Assembly (NCBI RefSeq): GCF_028617075.1
Contig: NZ_JAQKGV010000017.1
Location: 1-53,511, forward strand
DNA: 53,511 nt
Direction of reading: 5' to 3'
Origin: Rubrobacter calidifluminis
GTDB lineage: Bacteria > Actinomycetota > Rubrobacteria > Rubrobacterales > Rubrobacteraceae
Shown: positions 39,666 to 48,409 of the stretch, piece by piece
How positions within the stretch are numbered: position 1 is the first letter of the stretch
Layout of the letters: every line of letters begins with the position of its first letter
The notes under the pieces: model-generated
Databases searched by the model: none
The model's input: only the letters and a program-made list of their open reading frames with translations
Told to the model about the DNA's origin: nothing
Translations under genes and position numbers: made by a program

Positions 39666-40346
39666 GTGTTGGAAAGGCGGAGGATGGCTGGAGAGTTCAG
39701 GCTGCCGGGCTCGACGTACCAGGGGATAGCGAGCATCATAATCGCTTACGGCGCACGTGAGGAGGCGGGCCCCGCCGACGTGCGCAAGCTCGACTCGGCC
39801 CACCCGGCGAGCGCCAGCCGCAACAACGCCTTCCTCGCCTCCATCGGCATCCTCGAGGGGGAGAAGGAGCGCACCATAACCCCGCAGGGCCGCGAGCTCG
39901 CGCTCGCCCTCGCTCGCAGGGACCGGGAGGGCATCCGGCGCAACTGGCGCAGGGTCGTCTCGGGCAGCGAGTTCTTGCAGAACATCGTCTCCGCGGTCAC
40001 CATCCGGCAGGGGATGTCGCGGCCGGACCTCCGCGCCTACATCGCGCAGGCGGCCAAGCAGCCGCGGAACAAGCCGGTGATGACCGGGGCGGACGCGGTG
40101 ATAGACATCCTGCGCGCCGCCGGGCTGCTGCGCGAGGAGGACGGCCGGGTGGTGGCGAGCTACGGGGGCGAGGAGGAGCCGGAGGTCCGGGAGCTGGAGG
40201 CGGCCGAGGTGAGCCTGGCGGCTCCCGCACCGGCCGGGATCAGCATCCACCTGCACATAAGGTGCGAGGCGGACGAGCTCGAAGACCTCGCCCCCCGCCT
40301 GAGGCGGCTGCTGCGCGAGCTCTCCGGGCTCGACCGGGGGATCTGA
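39666..40346 (+). CDS. Two-domain winged-helix-like protein, unknown role
   Basis: A 226-residue protein (220 if the ATG at 39684 is used, but GGAGG then touches the start codon). It appears to hold two winged-helix units: STYQGIASIIIAYGAREEAG with ITPQGRELALALARRDREG, and FLQNIVSAVTIRQGMSRPDL with ADAVIDILRAAGLLREEDGR. The C-terminal ~40 residues (ISIHLHIRCEADELEDLAPR) form a strand-helix unit like an oligomerisation domain. No enzyme motif is seen. It is probably DNA-binding; similar-looking proteins are annotated only as hypothetical. Confidence 0.7.
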   Translation: MLERRRMAGEFRLPGSTYQGIASIIIAYGAREEAGPADVRKLDSAHPASASRNNAFLASIGILEGEKERTITPQGRELALALARRDREGIRRNWRRVVSGSEFLQNIVSAVTIRQGMSRPDLRAYIAQAAKQPRNKPVMTGADAVIDILRAAGLLREEDGRVVASYGGEEEPEVRELEAAEVSLAAPAPAGISIHLHIRCEADELEDLAPRLRRLLRELSGLDRGI

Positions 40347-40416
40347 CACCCGTTTTCTTTGCGGTCACGGTCTTCCTCCGGGTATGACTGGAGGATCTGA
40401 GAGCTGGGAGGTTTTT

Positions 40417-42486
40417 ATGGCACACCTTACGGGTAGGCTGCCGCGGCGTATCGAGCGGCTGTCCGAGCTCGCGTACAACCTGTTCTGGAGCTGGCACCCG
40501 GAGGCGCAGAGGCTCTTCGAGCGGCTCGACCCCGGGCTGTGGGAGCGATGCGAGCACAACCCCGTCAGGCTGCTGCTCGAGACGGAGAACCTCCCGGGTG
40601 CGGCCGATGATGCGGGGTTCGTGGACCTCTACCACGGGGTCATGCGTGCCTTCGACGACTACATGAGGCGGCGTGACACCTGGATGGGACGCATCTACCC
40701 GGACTTCCGCGCCCCGGTGGCGTACTTCTCCGCAGAGTTCGGGCTGCACGAGTCGCTGCCGATCTATTCCGGCGGGCTCGGCGTGCTCGCCGGGGACCAC
40801 GTCAAGAGCGCCTCCGACCTGGGGGTGCCGCTCGTGGGCGTCGGGATCCTCTACGCCCAGGGCTACTTCCGCCAGCGGATCGAGGGCGGCGTCCAGCGGG
40901 AGGTCTACGAGCCGTTCGACCCGCGCTCCCGGCCCATCCTACCGGCGCACGATCCCGACGGCGGGGAGGTGGTCGTCGGGGTTTCGATGCCGGGACGCAC
41001 GCTCTACCTGAAGGTCTGGGAGGTTCGCGTCGGGATCTGCCGCGTGCTGCTGCTCGACGCGGACATCCCGCAGAACTCCGTGGAGGACCGCACGCTCACC
41101 GCCCGGCTCTACGGGGGTGACGCCCGCACGAGGATCGCCCAGGAGATCATACTCGGCGTGGGTGGGGTGCGGGCGCTGCGCGCCGTCGGGGAGCGCCCGG
41201 CCGTCTTCCACATGAACGAGGGGCACGCCGCCTTCCTCTCCCTGGAGAGGGTGCGGGAGCTTGTCGCGGCCGGGACGTCCTTCAAGGAGGCCGTGCGCCG
41301 GGTCGCCGCGAGCACCGTCTTCACCACCCACACCCCCGTCCCGGCCGGGCACGACGCCTTCTCGCCGGGGCTCTTCTGGGAGTTCATGCAGGGGTGGCCG
41401 GAGGCTCTCGGGACGACGCCGGAGGGGCTCTGGGCGCTCGGCCGCAGAGACGAGGAGTGGGGCGAGACGTTCAACATGACCGTGCTCGCCATGCGCCTCT
41501 CCGGCGGACGCAACGCGGTCTCCGCGATCCACCGGAAGGTCACCGAGGACATGTGGGGTGACCTCTTGCGCGAGATCGGCGGGCGGATCGACCACATCAC
41601 CAACGGGATCCACACCTGGAGCTGGCTCTCGCCGGAGATGGCCGAGCTCTTCGACGAATATGCCTCCGGGAGGGCCTGGCGGGAGGCGGTGGACGACGCG
41701 GGGGCCTGGTCCTTCGTCGAGGAGATCCCGGCCTCGGAGCTCTGGGAGACGCACCGGAGGGTGAAGAAACGCGCTCTCTCCTTCGCCTCCCGGAGGATCG
41801 GGGCCGGGAGTCCCGGCCTCGACCCCGGGGCGCTCACCATCGGATTCGCCCGCCGATTCGCCACCTACAAGCGGGCGACGCTGCTCCTGCAAGACCCGGA
41901 GAGGCTGCGCGCCATCTGCGGCGAGGGTCGGGTTCAGTTTGTCTTCGCAGGCAAGGCCCACCCGGCGGACACCCCGGCGAAGGGCTTCATCCGCGAACTC
42001 TGCCGGGCCGCGGAGGAGGAGCTGTCGGGGGTGCTCTTCGTGCTGGAGGACTACGACATGAACTTGGCGCGTCACCTGGTGCAGGGGGTCGACGTGTGGC
42101 TCAACAACCCCCGCCCTCCGCTTGAGGCGAGCGGCACCTCGGGGCAGAAGGCGGCCCTCAACGGCGCCCCCAACCTGAGCGTGCTCGACGGCTGGTGGCC
42201 GGAGGCCTACGACGGCACGAACGGCTGGGCCGTCGGGGGGGAGGGAACCAGCCTTTCACAGGAGGAGCAGGACGCGGCCGACGCCGATGCGCTCTACCGC
42301 ATCCTGGAAGAGGCGGTCGTGCCCCTCTATCACGGTGCCGGTCCATCCGGGGTTCCGGAGGGCTGGGTGGGGGTGATGAGGCGGGCCGTTGTTACGGTGG
42401 CCCCGGCCTTTTCGACCCAGCGGATGGTGCGCGACTACGTGCACCGGCTCTACGTGCCGCACGCCTCCAGCGAAGGCTTCAGCTAG
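40417..42486 (+). CDS. glgP: Alpha-glucan phosphorylase (GT35, DUF3417 type)
   Basis: A 689-residue enzyme that phosphorolyses alpha-1,4-glucan to glucose-1-phosphate. The N-terminus carries DUF3417 (RIERLSELAYNLFWSWHPEA). GT35 features include VAYFSAEFGLHESLPIYSGG, HMNEGHAAFLSLERVRELVA, TTHTPVPAGHDAF, and the pyridoxal-phosphate loop EASGTSGQKAALNGAPNLSV with the lysine aligned. It is shorter than many family members (about 830-850), mostly at the C-terminus. The ATG at 40417 has GGGAGG 6 nt upstream. The stop shares CTAG with the convergent DUF309 gene. Confidence 0.93.
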   Translation: MAHLTGRLPRRIERLSELAYNLFWSWHPEAQRLFERLDPGLWERCEHNPVRLLLETENLPGAADDAGFVDLYHGVMRAFDDYMRRRDTWMGRIYPDFRAPVAYFSAEFGLHESLPIYSGGLGVLAGDHVKSASDLGVPLVGVGILYAQGYFRQRIEGGVQREVYEPFDPRSRPILPAHDPDGGEVVVGVSMPGRTLYLKVWEVRVGICRVLLLDADIPQNSVEDRTLTARLYGGDARTRIAQEIILGVGGVRALRAVGERPAVFHMNEGHAAFLSLERVRELVAAGTSFKEAVRRVAASTVFTTHTPVPAGHDAFSPGLFWEFMQGWPEALGTTPEGLWALGRRDEEWGETFNMTVLAMRLSGGRNAVSAIHRKVTEDMWGDLLREIGGRIDHITNGIHTWSWLSPEMAELFDEYASGRAWREAVDDAGAWSFVEEIPASELWETHRRVKKRALSFASRRIGAGSPGLDPGALTIGFARRFATYKRATLLLQDPERLRAICGEGRVQFVFAGKAHPADTPAKGFIRELCRAAEEELSGVLFVLEDYDMNLARHLVQGVDVWLNNPRPPLEASGTSGQKAALNGAPNLSVLDGWWPEAYDGTNGWAVGGEGTSLSQEEQDAADADALYRILEEAVVPLYHGAGPSGVPEGWVGVMRRAVVTVAPAFSTQRMVRDYVHRLYVPHASSEGFS

Positions 42487-42923
42487 GAGGAGGCCTTCCG
42501 CCGGGAGAATTCTACCCTCGGGATCTTCTCCTGCCCGAACTCGTGCACCCTCTCCGGGCCGAGCCTCTCGAGCTCTGCGAGGCACCCCCGGCAGCGGCGC
42601 ACGAGCCCCGAGACGTCTATCCCGAGCACCTCGGGCTCGAAATCCTCGAGCCTCCTTATGCCGCCGCGCAGCAACGAGACGGCACCGGACCAGTTGCCGT
42701 TCTGCTGGTGGTAGAAACCCACCCCGACCTGGAGGATGCCCTGGTAGAGGTAGCGTATCTGGCCGCTCTCCGCCCTCCAGGCGTCCTCCAGGTGCTCGTG
42801 GGCTTCGAAGAAGGCGCCCCGGTTGAACTCCTCTATCCCCCTCAGGACCTCCTCCGGGAGATCCGGGAGGGGATGGCCGTCATCCGCAGCCGCAGCCGCA
42901 GCCACCGCCGCAGCAGCCGCCAC
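42483..42923 (-). CDS. DUF309-family helical protein
   Basis: About 140 residues. The DUF309 core is plain: LRGIEEFNRGAFFEAHEHLE, DAWRAESGQIRYLYQGILQV, VGFYHQQNGNWSGAVSLLRG. The conserved EFNRGxFFEAHExLExxW motif suggests a metal- or ligand-binding helical bundle, but the function is unknown. The start is uncertain: GTG 42923 or GTG 42905, neither with a strong ribosome-binding site. The first residues are a poly-Ala stretch that overlaps, in another frame, the Cys/Gly tail of the FmdB-like gene. Confidence 0.8.
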   Translation of the reverse strand: MAAAAAVAAAAAADDGHPLPDLPEEVLRGIEEFNRGAFFEAHEHLEDAWRAESGQIRYLYQGILQVGVGFYHQQNGNWSGAVSLLRGGIRRLEDFEPEVLGIDVSGLVRRCRGCLAELERLGPERVHEFGQEKIPRVEFSRRKASS

Positions 42924-43116
42924 CGCTGCTCGGGCTCGGGGAGGAGGACGGAGCGGAGGCGCCGGTGGTCATGGAGGCGAAGCTGGCCGTGATCACCCGC
43001 TCCGAGGAGTCGGAGCCGCACTCCGGGCAGCGGGCGGGCTCGTCGGCCTGGCTCATCGGCCGCATGAGGTCGAAGTGCTCCTCGCACTCGGCGCATCTGT
43101 ATTCGTAGAGTGCCAT
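42880..43116 (-). CDS. FmdB-type zinc-ribbon protein with Gly/Cys-rich tail
   Basis: A 78-residue protein. The zinc ribbon is C-x2-C...C-x2-C: MALYEYRCAECEEHFDLMRP and ARCPECGSDSSERVI. The tail ends with a Ser/Gly stretch and an unusual run of alternating Cys and Gly (GGGCCGGGCGCGCG). FmdB-like proteins are predicted regulators or redox/metal proteins of unknown mechanism; the added CG tail could bind metal. The ATG at 43116 has GAGGTGGAGAGG directly upstream. It overlaps the DUF309 gene by up to 44 bases. Confidence 0.88.
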   Translation of the reverse strand: MALYEYRCAECEEHFDLMRPMSQADEPARCPECGSDSSERVITASFASMTTGASAPSSSPSPSSGGGCCGGGCGCGCG

Positions 43117-43204
43117 CCTCTCCACCTCTTTACGTTGGCGTTTGGATCCTCCGGTCGTTATTGTACCCTGCGAGTGTCGGTACCGTGATGCCAGGGAGAG
43201 ACCG

Positions 43205-43852
43205 ATGGGAAGAGAGGACGAGTTTCTGCTGGAGCACCCGCTGGTGCGGGACTTCGTCGGGAGGGTGCGGGAGGATATCGTGCGTTCGGCATCACCGGAA
43301 GATGCCATCGAGCGGATGAGGCCGGCCTTTGCGGAGCTTCTGGCCGCGGAGGGGTGGCTGCCGGAGGAGTTCTGCTCCGCCGCTGCGGAGAGCGGGATGG
43401 GAGGGGGTATCGGGCAGTGGCTGATCTTCCGCTCGGCGGCGAGGGATCTCTGCCTGTTCTCGCTCGTGGTGCCGCCCGGGTCGAGCACGCCGGTGCACGA
43501 CCATCTCTCGTGGGGGCTCGTCGGGCTCTACGCCGGGGAGCAGGAGGAGGTCGTCTACGCCAGGAAGGAAGAGGGGCGTCCCGTGGGGGAACGTGAAGAG
43601 CTCGAGGTCGTGCTACGGAGGAGGTTGCGCCCGGGGGACTTCTACCCGCTGCTCCCGCCGCGGGACGACATCCACGGCGTGCGCACCGTCTCCGAGGTGC
43701 CCTCGGTCTCCATCCACCTGCTCGCGGCCGATACCGGGTGCGTCTGGCGCCACTCCTACGACCCAGAGACCGGCGCGGTCTCACCGTTCCGCTCGGGGTA
43801 CGTCAACCGCCCCTGCGAGGAGGATGCTCCTCCGGAGGGTGGAGTTTCCTGA
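43205..43852 (+). CDS. Cysteine-dioxygenase-like cupin
   Basis: A 215-residue double-stranded beta-helix protein. The cupin iron site is STPVHDHLSWGLVGLYAGEQ (HxH and a later acidic residue), with the second His in PPRDDIHGVRTVSEVPSVSI. It resembles the cysteine / 3-mercaptopropionate dioxygenase family, which oxidises thiols to sulfinates with one Fe(II). The ATG at 43205 has GGGAGA 5 nt upstream; the frame is open further up but lacks support. Divergent from fmdB. Its 3' end overlaps the convergent MFS gene by 50 bases. Confidence 0.82.
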   Translation: MGREDEFLLEHPLVRDFVGRVREDIVRSASPEDAIERMRPAFAELLAAEGWLPEEFCSAAAESGMGGGIGQWLIFRSAARDLCLFSLVVPPGSSTPVHDHLSWGLVGLYAGEQEEVVYARKEEGRPVGEREELEVVLRRRLRPGDFYPLLPPRDDIHGVRTVSEVPSVSIHLLAADTGCVWRHSYDPETGAVSPFRSGYVNRPCEEDAPPEGGVS

Positions 43853-45083
43853 AGAAGAGGTAGTAGAGCGCGGCGTTCACGGCCTGCAATCCGGCGGCGA
43901 GCTCGAGCGGCATATCCAGCGAGACGCTCTGCATCAGGTACCCGGCGAAGGCCGGGCTGCTCGACGAGGCGACCTGGGAGGGGAGGTTGCCGAGCCCCGC
44001 GGCCCGGGAGCGCTCTCCGGGCGACATCACGCCCATGAGGTAGGACTGCCGCACCGGGATCGAGAGGGTGTTGGCGACCATGCGCAGCAGGTAGAGCGCC
44101 CCGGCGAGCGCGAAGGTCGGCATCAGGGCGGTGGCCGCGAGCAGCACCACAGAGCAGGCGCGGGTGGCGACCACCGCCCGCACCGCCCCGAGCCTGCGCG
44201 AGAGCCGCCCGGCGAAGAGGTAGGGGATCGCAGAGACCAGGTTTATCGCGAAAAAGAGGCTCCCAATCTCCCCGGCCCCCACCCCGTAGCGCCGGTGCAT
44301 CCAGTAGGCGACGAAGGATCCGAGCATCCCGACCGCGAGGCCGTTGACCGCGTTGGTGGTCATGAACCTGGCTATCAGCCGGCGGCCTTCCGGGGAGAGG
44401 CGGACCGTGGAGCCGCCTTTCTTGCGTGATGGCTTCGGCCGTTTCTCAAGTATCGGCAGGACGACGAGCGCCATCGCGCACCCGATGACGGCGGTGAGCA
44501 GGAAGAGAATGCGGTAGCCGTCCAGGGTGGAGAGCCCGGCGCGGGCGAGCGCCCCCGGCACGAGCGTGAGCAGCGAGCCCGCCGCCCCGCAGAGCACCCC
44601 GACCGAGGAGAGCAGCCCGAAGGTCCCCGTTCGCTCCTCGTCGCGCACCGAGGCGGCGACGAGCGGCTGCTCGGCCGGGTAGTAGGGGCCGAAGGAGCCG
44701 CCGCTGCCCGCGCCGCCACCGCGCCCGAAGGTGCCGACGGCGGCTGCGACCAGGAGCACGACGTAGCTGCTCGAGAGGGCGAAGACGAGGCCGCCCGCGG
44801 CCATCAGGAGCGAGATCGCGACGAGCAGCGCCTTGCGTCCGAAGCGGTCGGAGAGGAAGCCGACGGCGGCGGTGAGGATGGCGCTCGTCACCGCCGAGGC
44901 CGTGAACACGAGCCCGATTCTGGTCGCCCCGTACCCGAGGCGGGCGAAGTACAGCGGCACGACGACCGAGAGGTACCCCTGCGCGAGGCTCCTCAGGCCG
45001 CGTCCGGCCAGGAGCAGCCTGAGGTTGCGGTTTTCGTAGAGCCGGTATAGCGCGTCCCTCCAGAGAGAGATCCTGCGCTCCGT
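43803..45083 (-). CDS. MFS transporter, third gene of a tandem set, start codon unclear
   Basis: About 425 residues with 12 hydrophobic segments. N-terminal LYENRNLRLLLAGRGLRSLA enters helix 1; motif A is FLSDRFGRKALLVAIS. Between the upstream stop (TAG, 45086) and helix 1 there is no ATG, GTG or TTG in frame. Candidates are ACG at 45083, with AAGG 7 nt upstream, or ATC at 45071, with GGAG 6 nt upstream. The end given assumes ACG. It is probably an exporter co-transcribed with two other MFS genes. The 3' end overlaps the cupin gene. Confidence 0.8.
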   Translation of the reverse strand, partial: TERRISLWRDALYRLYENRNLRLLLAGRGLRSLAQGYLSVVVPLYFARLGYGATRIGLVFTASAVTSAILTAAVGFLSDRFGRKALLVAISLLMAAGGLVFALSSSYVVLLVAAAVGTFGRGGGAGSGGSFGPYYPAEQPLVAASVRDEERTGTFGLLSSVGVLCGAAGSLLTLVPGALARAGLSTLDGYRILFLLTAVIGCAMALVVLPILEKRPKPSRKKGGSTVRLSPEGRRLIARFMTTNAVNGLAVGMLGSFVAYWMHRRYGVGAGEIGSLFFAINLVSAIPYLFAGRLSRRLGAVRAVVATRACSVVLLAATALMPTFALAGALYLLRMVANTLSIPVRQSYLMGVMSPGERSRAAGLGNLPSQVASSSSPAFAGYLMQSVSLDMPLELAAGLQAVNAALYYLFFRKLHPPEEHPPRRGG

Positions 45084-45085
45084 GG

Positions 45086-46276
45086 CTAGACCTTCTTCAG
45101 ATAAGCCCGGCCGGAGAAGAGAACCAGCACGCTCGCCGCGGTCGCCACCGCGCCGACGAAGAACGGGACGCCGGGGTAGAACCACTCCGCGAGCTTGCCG
45201 GCGAGGAACGGGGCGATCGCCCCGCCGACGAACCTGACGAAACTGTAGGCCGCCGAGGCCACCGGCCGCTCGACCGGCGAGGCCTGCATCACGGCGGTGG
45301 TGATCATGGTGTTGTTGATCCCGAGGAAGGCACCCCCGAGGATGACGGCCGCGATCAGGACCGGCCGCGAGGAGACCCCGAGGCCCATCGTCAGCAGGTC
45401 GAGCGCGATGAGCGCGAGCATCGCGTACATCGTCGGAAGGGTTCCGAAGCGGGCCTGTATCCTTGGGGCGGCGAAGACCGAGGTTATCGCGAGCAAGACG
45501 CCCCACCCGAAGAAGATCAGGCCGAGGGCGTGTGCGCCGAGGTGCAGCGGGAAGGGGGTGTAGGCGAGCATCGTGAAGAACCCGAAGTTGTAGCAGAGGG
45601 CTGTGAGACCGAGCGTGAGGAGCCCCCGGTGTCCGAGCGCCCGGAACGGGTCGGCGAGGGAGCTTCTGTGCTCCGGTTTCTCCAGGCGCGGCAACATGAA
45701 GAAGAGCCCGGCGAACCCGACGAGCATGAGCGCGGCGACCCCGAAGAAGGGGCCGCGCCAGCTTATCCCACCCAGGGCCCCGCCGAGCAGGGGCCCCACC
45801 GAGATCCCCAGCCCCAGCGCGGCCTCGTAGAGGATGACGGCCCGCTCGGTGCCCGCGTTCGAGAGCTGCACGATGACCGCGAGCGCGGTGGCGATGAACA
45901 GGGCGTTGCCGAGCCCCCAACCGGCCCGGAAGAGCACAATGCCCGCGACCCCGCTCGAGGCGCCGGCGAGCGCGCTGAACAGGACTATGAGCCCGAGCCC
46001 GGAGAGAAGGGTCGTCTTGTAACCGAGCCGGCTGGAGACGGCGCCGGTCACGACCATGGTGACGCCGGTAACCAGAAAGTAGCTGGTGAAGAGCAGCTCC
46101 ACCTGCGGGGGTGTGGCGTGGAGCTGCGTGGCTATCGCCGGGAGGATCGGGTCGACGAGACCGAGCCCCATGAACGCGACCACGCACGCGAAGGCCACGG
46201 CCCAGACGGCCTTGGGCTGCTTCAGGATGCTCTCCTGGGGTTCCTCTTCCAGCTTCCCCTCCTTCTCAGCCATCAT
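45086..46276 (-). CDS. MFS transporter (DHA1-like), second gene of tandem set
   Basis: A 396-residue protein with 12 hydrophobic segments. Helix 1 is AVWAVAFACVVAFMGLGLVD, followed by PILPAIATQLHATPPQVELL, a DHA1 hallmark. Motif A-like sequence is TGAVSSRLGYKTTLLSGLG, and motif C-like is ALGLGISVGPLLGGALGGIS, characteristic of drug:H+ antiporters. The start ATG lies 11 bases inside the upstream MFS gene, so translation is coupled. The substrate is unknown. Confidence 0.88.
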   Translation of the reverse strand: MMAEKEGKLEEEPQESILKQPKAVWAVAFACVVAFMGLGLVDPILPAIATQLHATPPQVELLFTSYFLVTGVTMVVTGAVSSRLGYKTTLLSGLGLIVLFSALAGASSGVAGIVLFRAGWGLGNALFIATALAVIVQLSNAGTERAVILYEAALGLGISVGPLLGGALGGISWRGPFFGVAALMLVGFAGLFFMLPRLEKPEHRSSLADPFRALGHRGLLTLGLTALCYNFGFFTMLAYTPFPLHLGAHALGLIFFGWGVLLAITSVFAAPRIQARFGTLPTMYAMLALIALDLLTMGLGVSSRPVLIAAVILGGAFLGINNTMITTAVMQASPVERPVASAAYSFVRFVGGAIAPFLAGKLAEWFYPGVPFFVGAVATAASVLVLFSGRAYLKKV

Positions 46277-47786
46277 CCTCCTGGTCTCCCTTCCCCCGGA
46301 AGGCGGAGAACACCGCGCCCACGATGCTCGCGACGGCCCCCACCAGCAGCGCCTCGTGGAAGCCGCTTATGAACGGGGCGGCCTGCGCCGCGGTCATCCC
46401 GTGGCCCACGGTGCCGGAGAAGACCTTGAACATCTGCTCCCGGGGCATCGAGCTCGTGATGATCGAGAGCGCCAGGGCTATCGAGAGCATCCCCCCGATG
46501 TTGGTCAGAAACGTGCGGGTGCCGCTCGCTATCCCCCGCTGCCCGGGCTCCACGGAGTTCATGATCGCTCGGGTGTTGGGCGAGTTGAAGATCCCGCTGC
46601 CGACCCCCACGATCACCATCAAGAGCGCTATCTCCCAGTAGGGGGTCTCAGCCCCGATGAGGGTGCCCATCCCGATGAGGCCGATGGCGGTGACGACCAT
46701 CCCGATGGTGCTCACCACCCTCGCGTGCGCCCGGTCGGCGAACCATCCGGAGATGGGGGCCACGACGAACATCACGCCGGCGAGCGGGATGAGCAGTATC
46801 CCGGCCATCAGGTGGTCGTAGCCGTCCACCCCGATGAAGTAGAAGACGAACATGAACATGACCGCAAAGCGCGCCACCGAGTTCAGCAGAGCGCTCACGT
46901 TGCCGAAGGCGAACGTGCGGCTCCTGAAGAGCGAGAGCCTGAGAAGCGGCTCTTTCACCCGCGATTCTATGAACAGGAAGGCGGGCAGGAAGATCGCCGC
47001 GGCCACAAACCCTCCGACCACCTCCGGCGCGCTCCAGCCTTTTATCCCCCCCTGCGTCAGCCCCACGAGGAGCCCGAGGATGCCGATCAGGAACGCCGCG
47101 TTGCCGGGGATGTCCAGGTGCTGGCCCTTTTTAAGCGTGACGAGCTCGCGCAGGTTCACCGCGGCCCAGATGGTCCCGATGACCCCGAGCGGCACGTTGA
47201 ACCAGAAAACCCAGTGCCAGGAGATGGAGGTCATGATCCCACCCACCACGACACCGAGCGTGGAGCCGGCGGCGGCCATCATCATGTTTATCCCGAGCGC
47301 CTGCCCGAGCTGGCGCCGGGGGAAGGCGTCGGTGACTATCACGCTGGAGTTGGCCATCATGAATGCACCTGCGGCGCCCATCACCGTGCGCGCCGCGATG
47401 AGCTCTCCAGCGTTGGTCGCGAACCCCGCGAGCAGGCTCACCACGGTGAAGAGCGCGAAGCCCCCGACATACAACCGCTTCCTCCCGACCATGTCCGCGA
47501 TTCTCCCCGCCACGATCGTGAGGATCGTCTGCGCCAGCAGGTAGCTCAGGAGCACCCACACCAGCGCGAAGAGCCCCGTGTGGAGCTCCCTCAGAAGCGT
47601 CGGGAGCGCGACGATCAGCGAGGCGCCGTTGATGGAGGCGAGCAGCGCCCCCAGGCTCGTGCACGAGAGCGCACTCCACTTGTACTCCAGCCCAAAACGC
47701 TTTCTGCGCCTCTCCGCGCCCGAACCTTCCCGCTCACGGCGCAGAACGTGCGCCCTCTCTCTCCTCTTGCGCGCTGCTCTCTCCAA
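46266..47786 (-). CDS. DHA2-type MFS exporter, first gene of tandem set
   Basis: A 506-residue protein with about 14 hydrophobic segments. A basic N-terminal stretch precedes helix 1 (SLGALLASINGASLIVALPT). Motif A is GRIADMVGRKRLYVGG and the antiporter motif C region is AAAGSTLGVVVGGIMTSISW. The TTG at 47786 is chosen for AGGAGG 6 nt upstream; a TTG ten codons earlier has none. It is the promoter-proximal gene of three MFS genes reading away from a MerR regulator, which suggests control by that regulator. Confidence 0.9.
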   Translation of the reverse strand: MERAARKRRERAHVLRREREGSGAERRRKRFGLEYKWSALSCTSLGALLASINGASLIVALPTLLRELHTGLFALVWVLLSYLLAQTILTIVAGRIADMVGRKRLYVGGFALFTVVSLLAGFATNAGELIAARTVMGAAGAFMMANSSVIVTDAFPRRQLGQALGINMMMAAAGSTLGVVVGGIMTSISWHWVFWFNVPLGVIGTIWAAVNLRELVTLKKGQHLDIPGNAAFLIGILGLLVGLTQGGIKGWSAPEVVGGFVAAAIFLPAFLFIESRVKEPLLRLSLFRSRTFAFGNVSALLNSVARFAVMFMFVFYFIGVDGYDHLMAGILLIPLAGVMFVVAPISGWFADRAHARVVSTIGMVVTAIGLIGMGTLIGAETPYWEIALLMVIVGVGSGIFNSPNTRAIMNSVEPGQRGIASGTRTFLTNIGGMLSIALALSIITSSMPREQMFKVFSGTVGHGMTAAQAAPFISGFHEALLVGAVASIVGAVFSAFRGKGDQEDDG

Positions 47787-47854
47787 AATCCGCCTCCTCT
47801 TAAGAACCTTGTACAACCCCGTGTTTCAAATTGTTACTTAATATAGTACAACTA

Positions 47855-47866
47855 TACGTGCACGTA
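47855..47866. promoter_or_regulatory. 12-bp palindrome between MFS operon and merR
   Basis: TACGTGCACGTA is a perfect palindrome in an AT-rich divergent intergenic region of about 165 bases. It lies 69 bases upstream of the MFS start and 87 bases upstream of the MerR start, so it is a candidate operator for either direction. Confidence 0.4.
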
Positions 47867-47952
47867 CAGGTGTTGAGACAAAAAATTATTCGAACGCGGG
47901 GTTAGAATTTACGAGGCTCAGACGTGTCGGGCGACGGAAAGGCTTCGAACAG

Positions 47953-48387
47953 ATGGACGCCTCGAAGGAGCTACTCCAGGTAGGGGAGGTTGCGGTGCGG
48001 CTCGGGGTGAGTCCTCGGACGATCAAGTACTACGAGGAGCTTGGTCTGGTCTCTCCTGAGAGGCGTTCGCCGGGCGGGTTCAGGCTCTACGGGGAGCAGG
48101 AGATACGACGGCTGGAGCGCGTCCTGCGGCTCAAGGACATGGGATATTCCCTGGCTGCCATCCGGGAGATAATCGCCGTTCGCGATGCGGCGAAGGAGGC
48201 CACCAAGAGCGCCGTGCTCTCGGAGGCCAAGGAGCGCCTCGAGCAGCAGGAGCGCGAGGTAGCCGAGAGGATACGCAAGATGCGCGAGGACCTCAGGCGG
48301 GCGGAGACGCTGCGCCGCGAACTGCAACGGGACATCCGGCTCTGCGAGCAGCGTCTCGAGGAGATCTCCGACCAAAGTACCGGGTGA
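47953..48387 (+). CDS. MerR-family transcriptional regulator
   Basis: A 144-residue regulator. N-terminal winged helix: LLQVGEVAVRLGVSPRTIKY, YYEELGLVSPERRSPGGFRL and YGEQEIRRLERVLRLKDMGY. The C-terminal half is a long dimerisation helix (AKERLEQQEREVAERIRKMR) with one Cys near the end and no large ligand domain. MerR proteins re-shape promoters with over-long spacers, usually to activate efflux genes in response to drugs or metals. It is flanked by divergent MFS genes on one side and another MFS gene on the other. Confidence 0.93.
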   Translation: MDASKELLQVGEVAVRLGVSPRTIKYYEELGLVSPERRSPGGFRLYGEQEIRRLERVLRLKDMGYSLAAIREIIAVRDAAKEATKSAVLSEAKERLEQQEREVAERIRKMREDLRRAETLRRELQRDIRLCEQRLEEISDQSTG

Positions 48388-48409
48388 GCCCCTTCACAGG
48401 GTGTACATG

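Noticed and set aside
44700-44740. Gly-rich insertion in the MFS gene as a sign of frameshift
   Set aside because: The segment is in frame and lies in a loop between helices, with good membrane segments on both sides.
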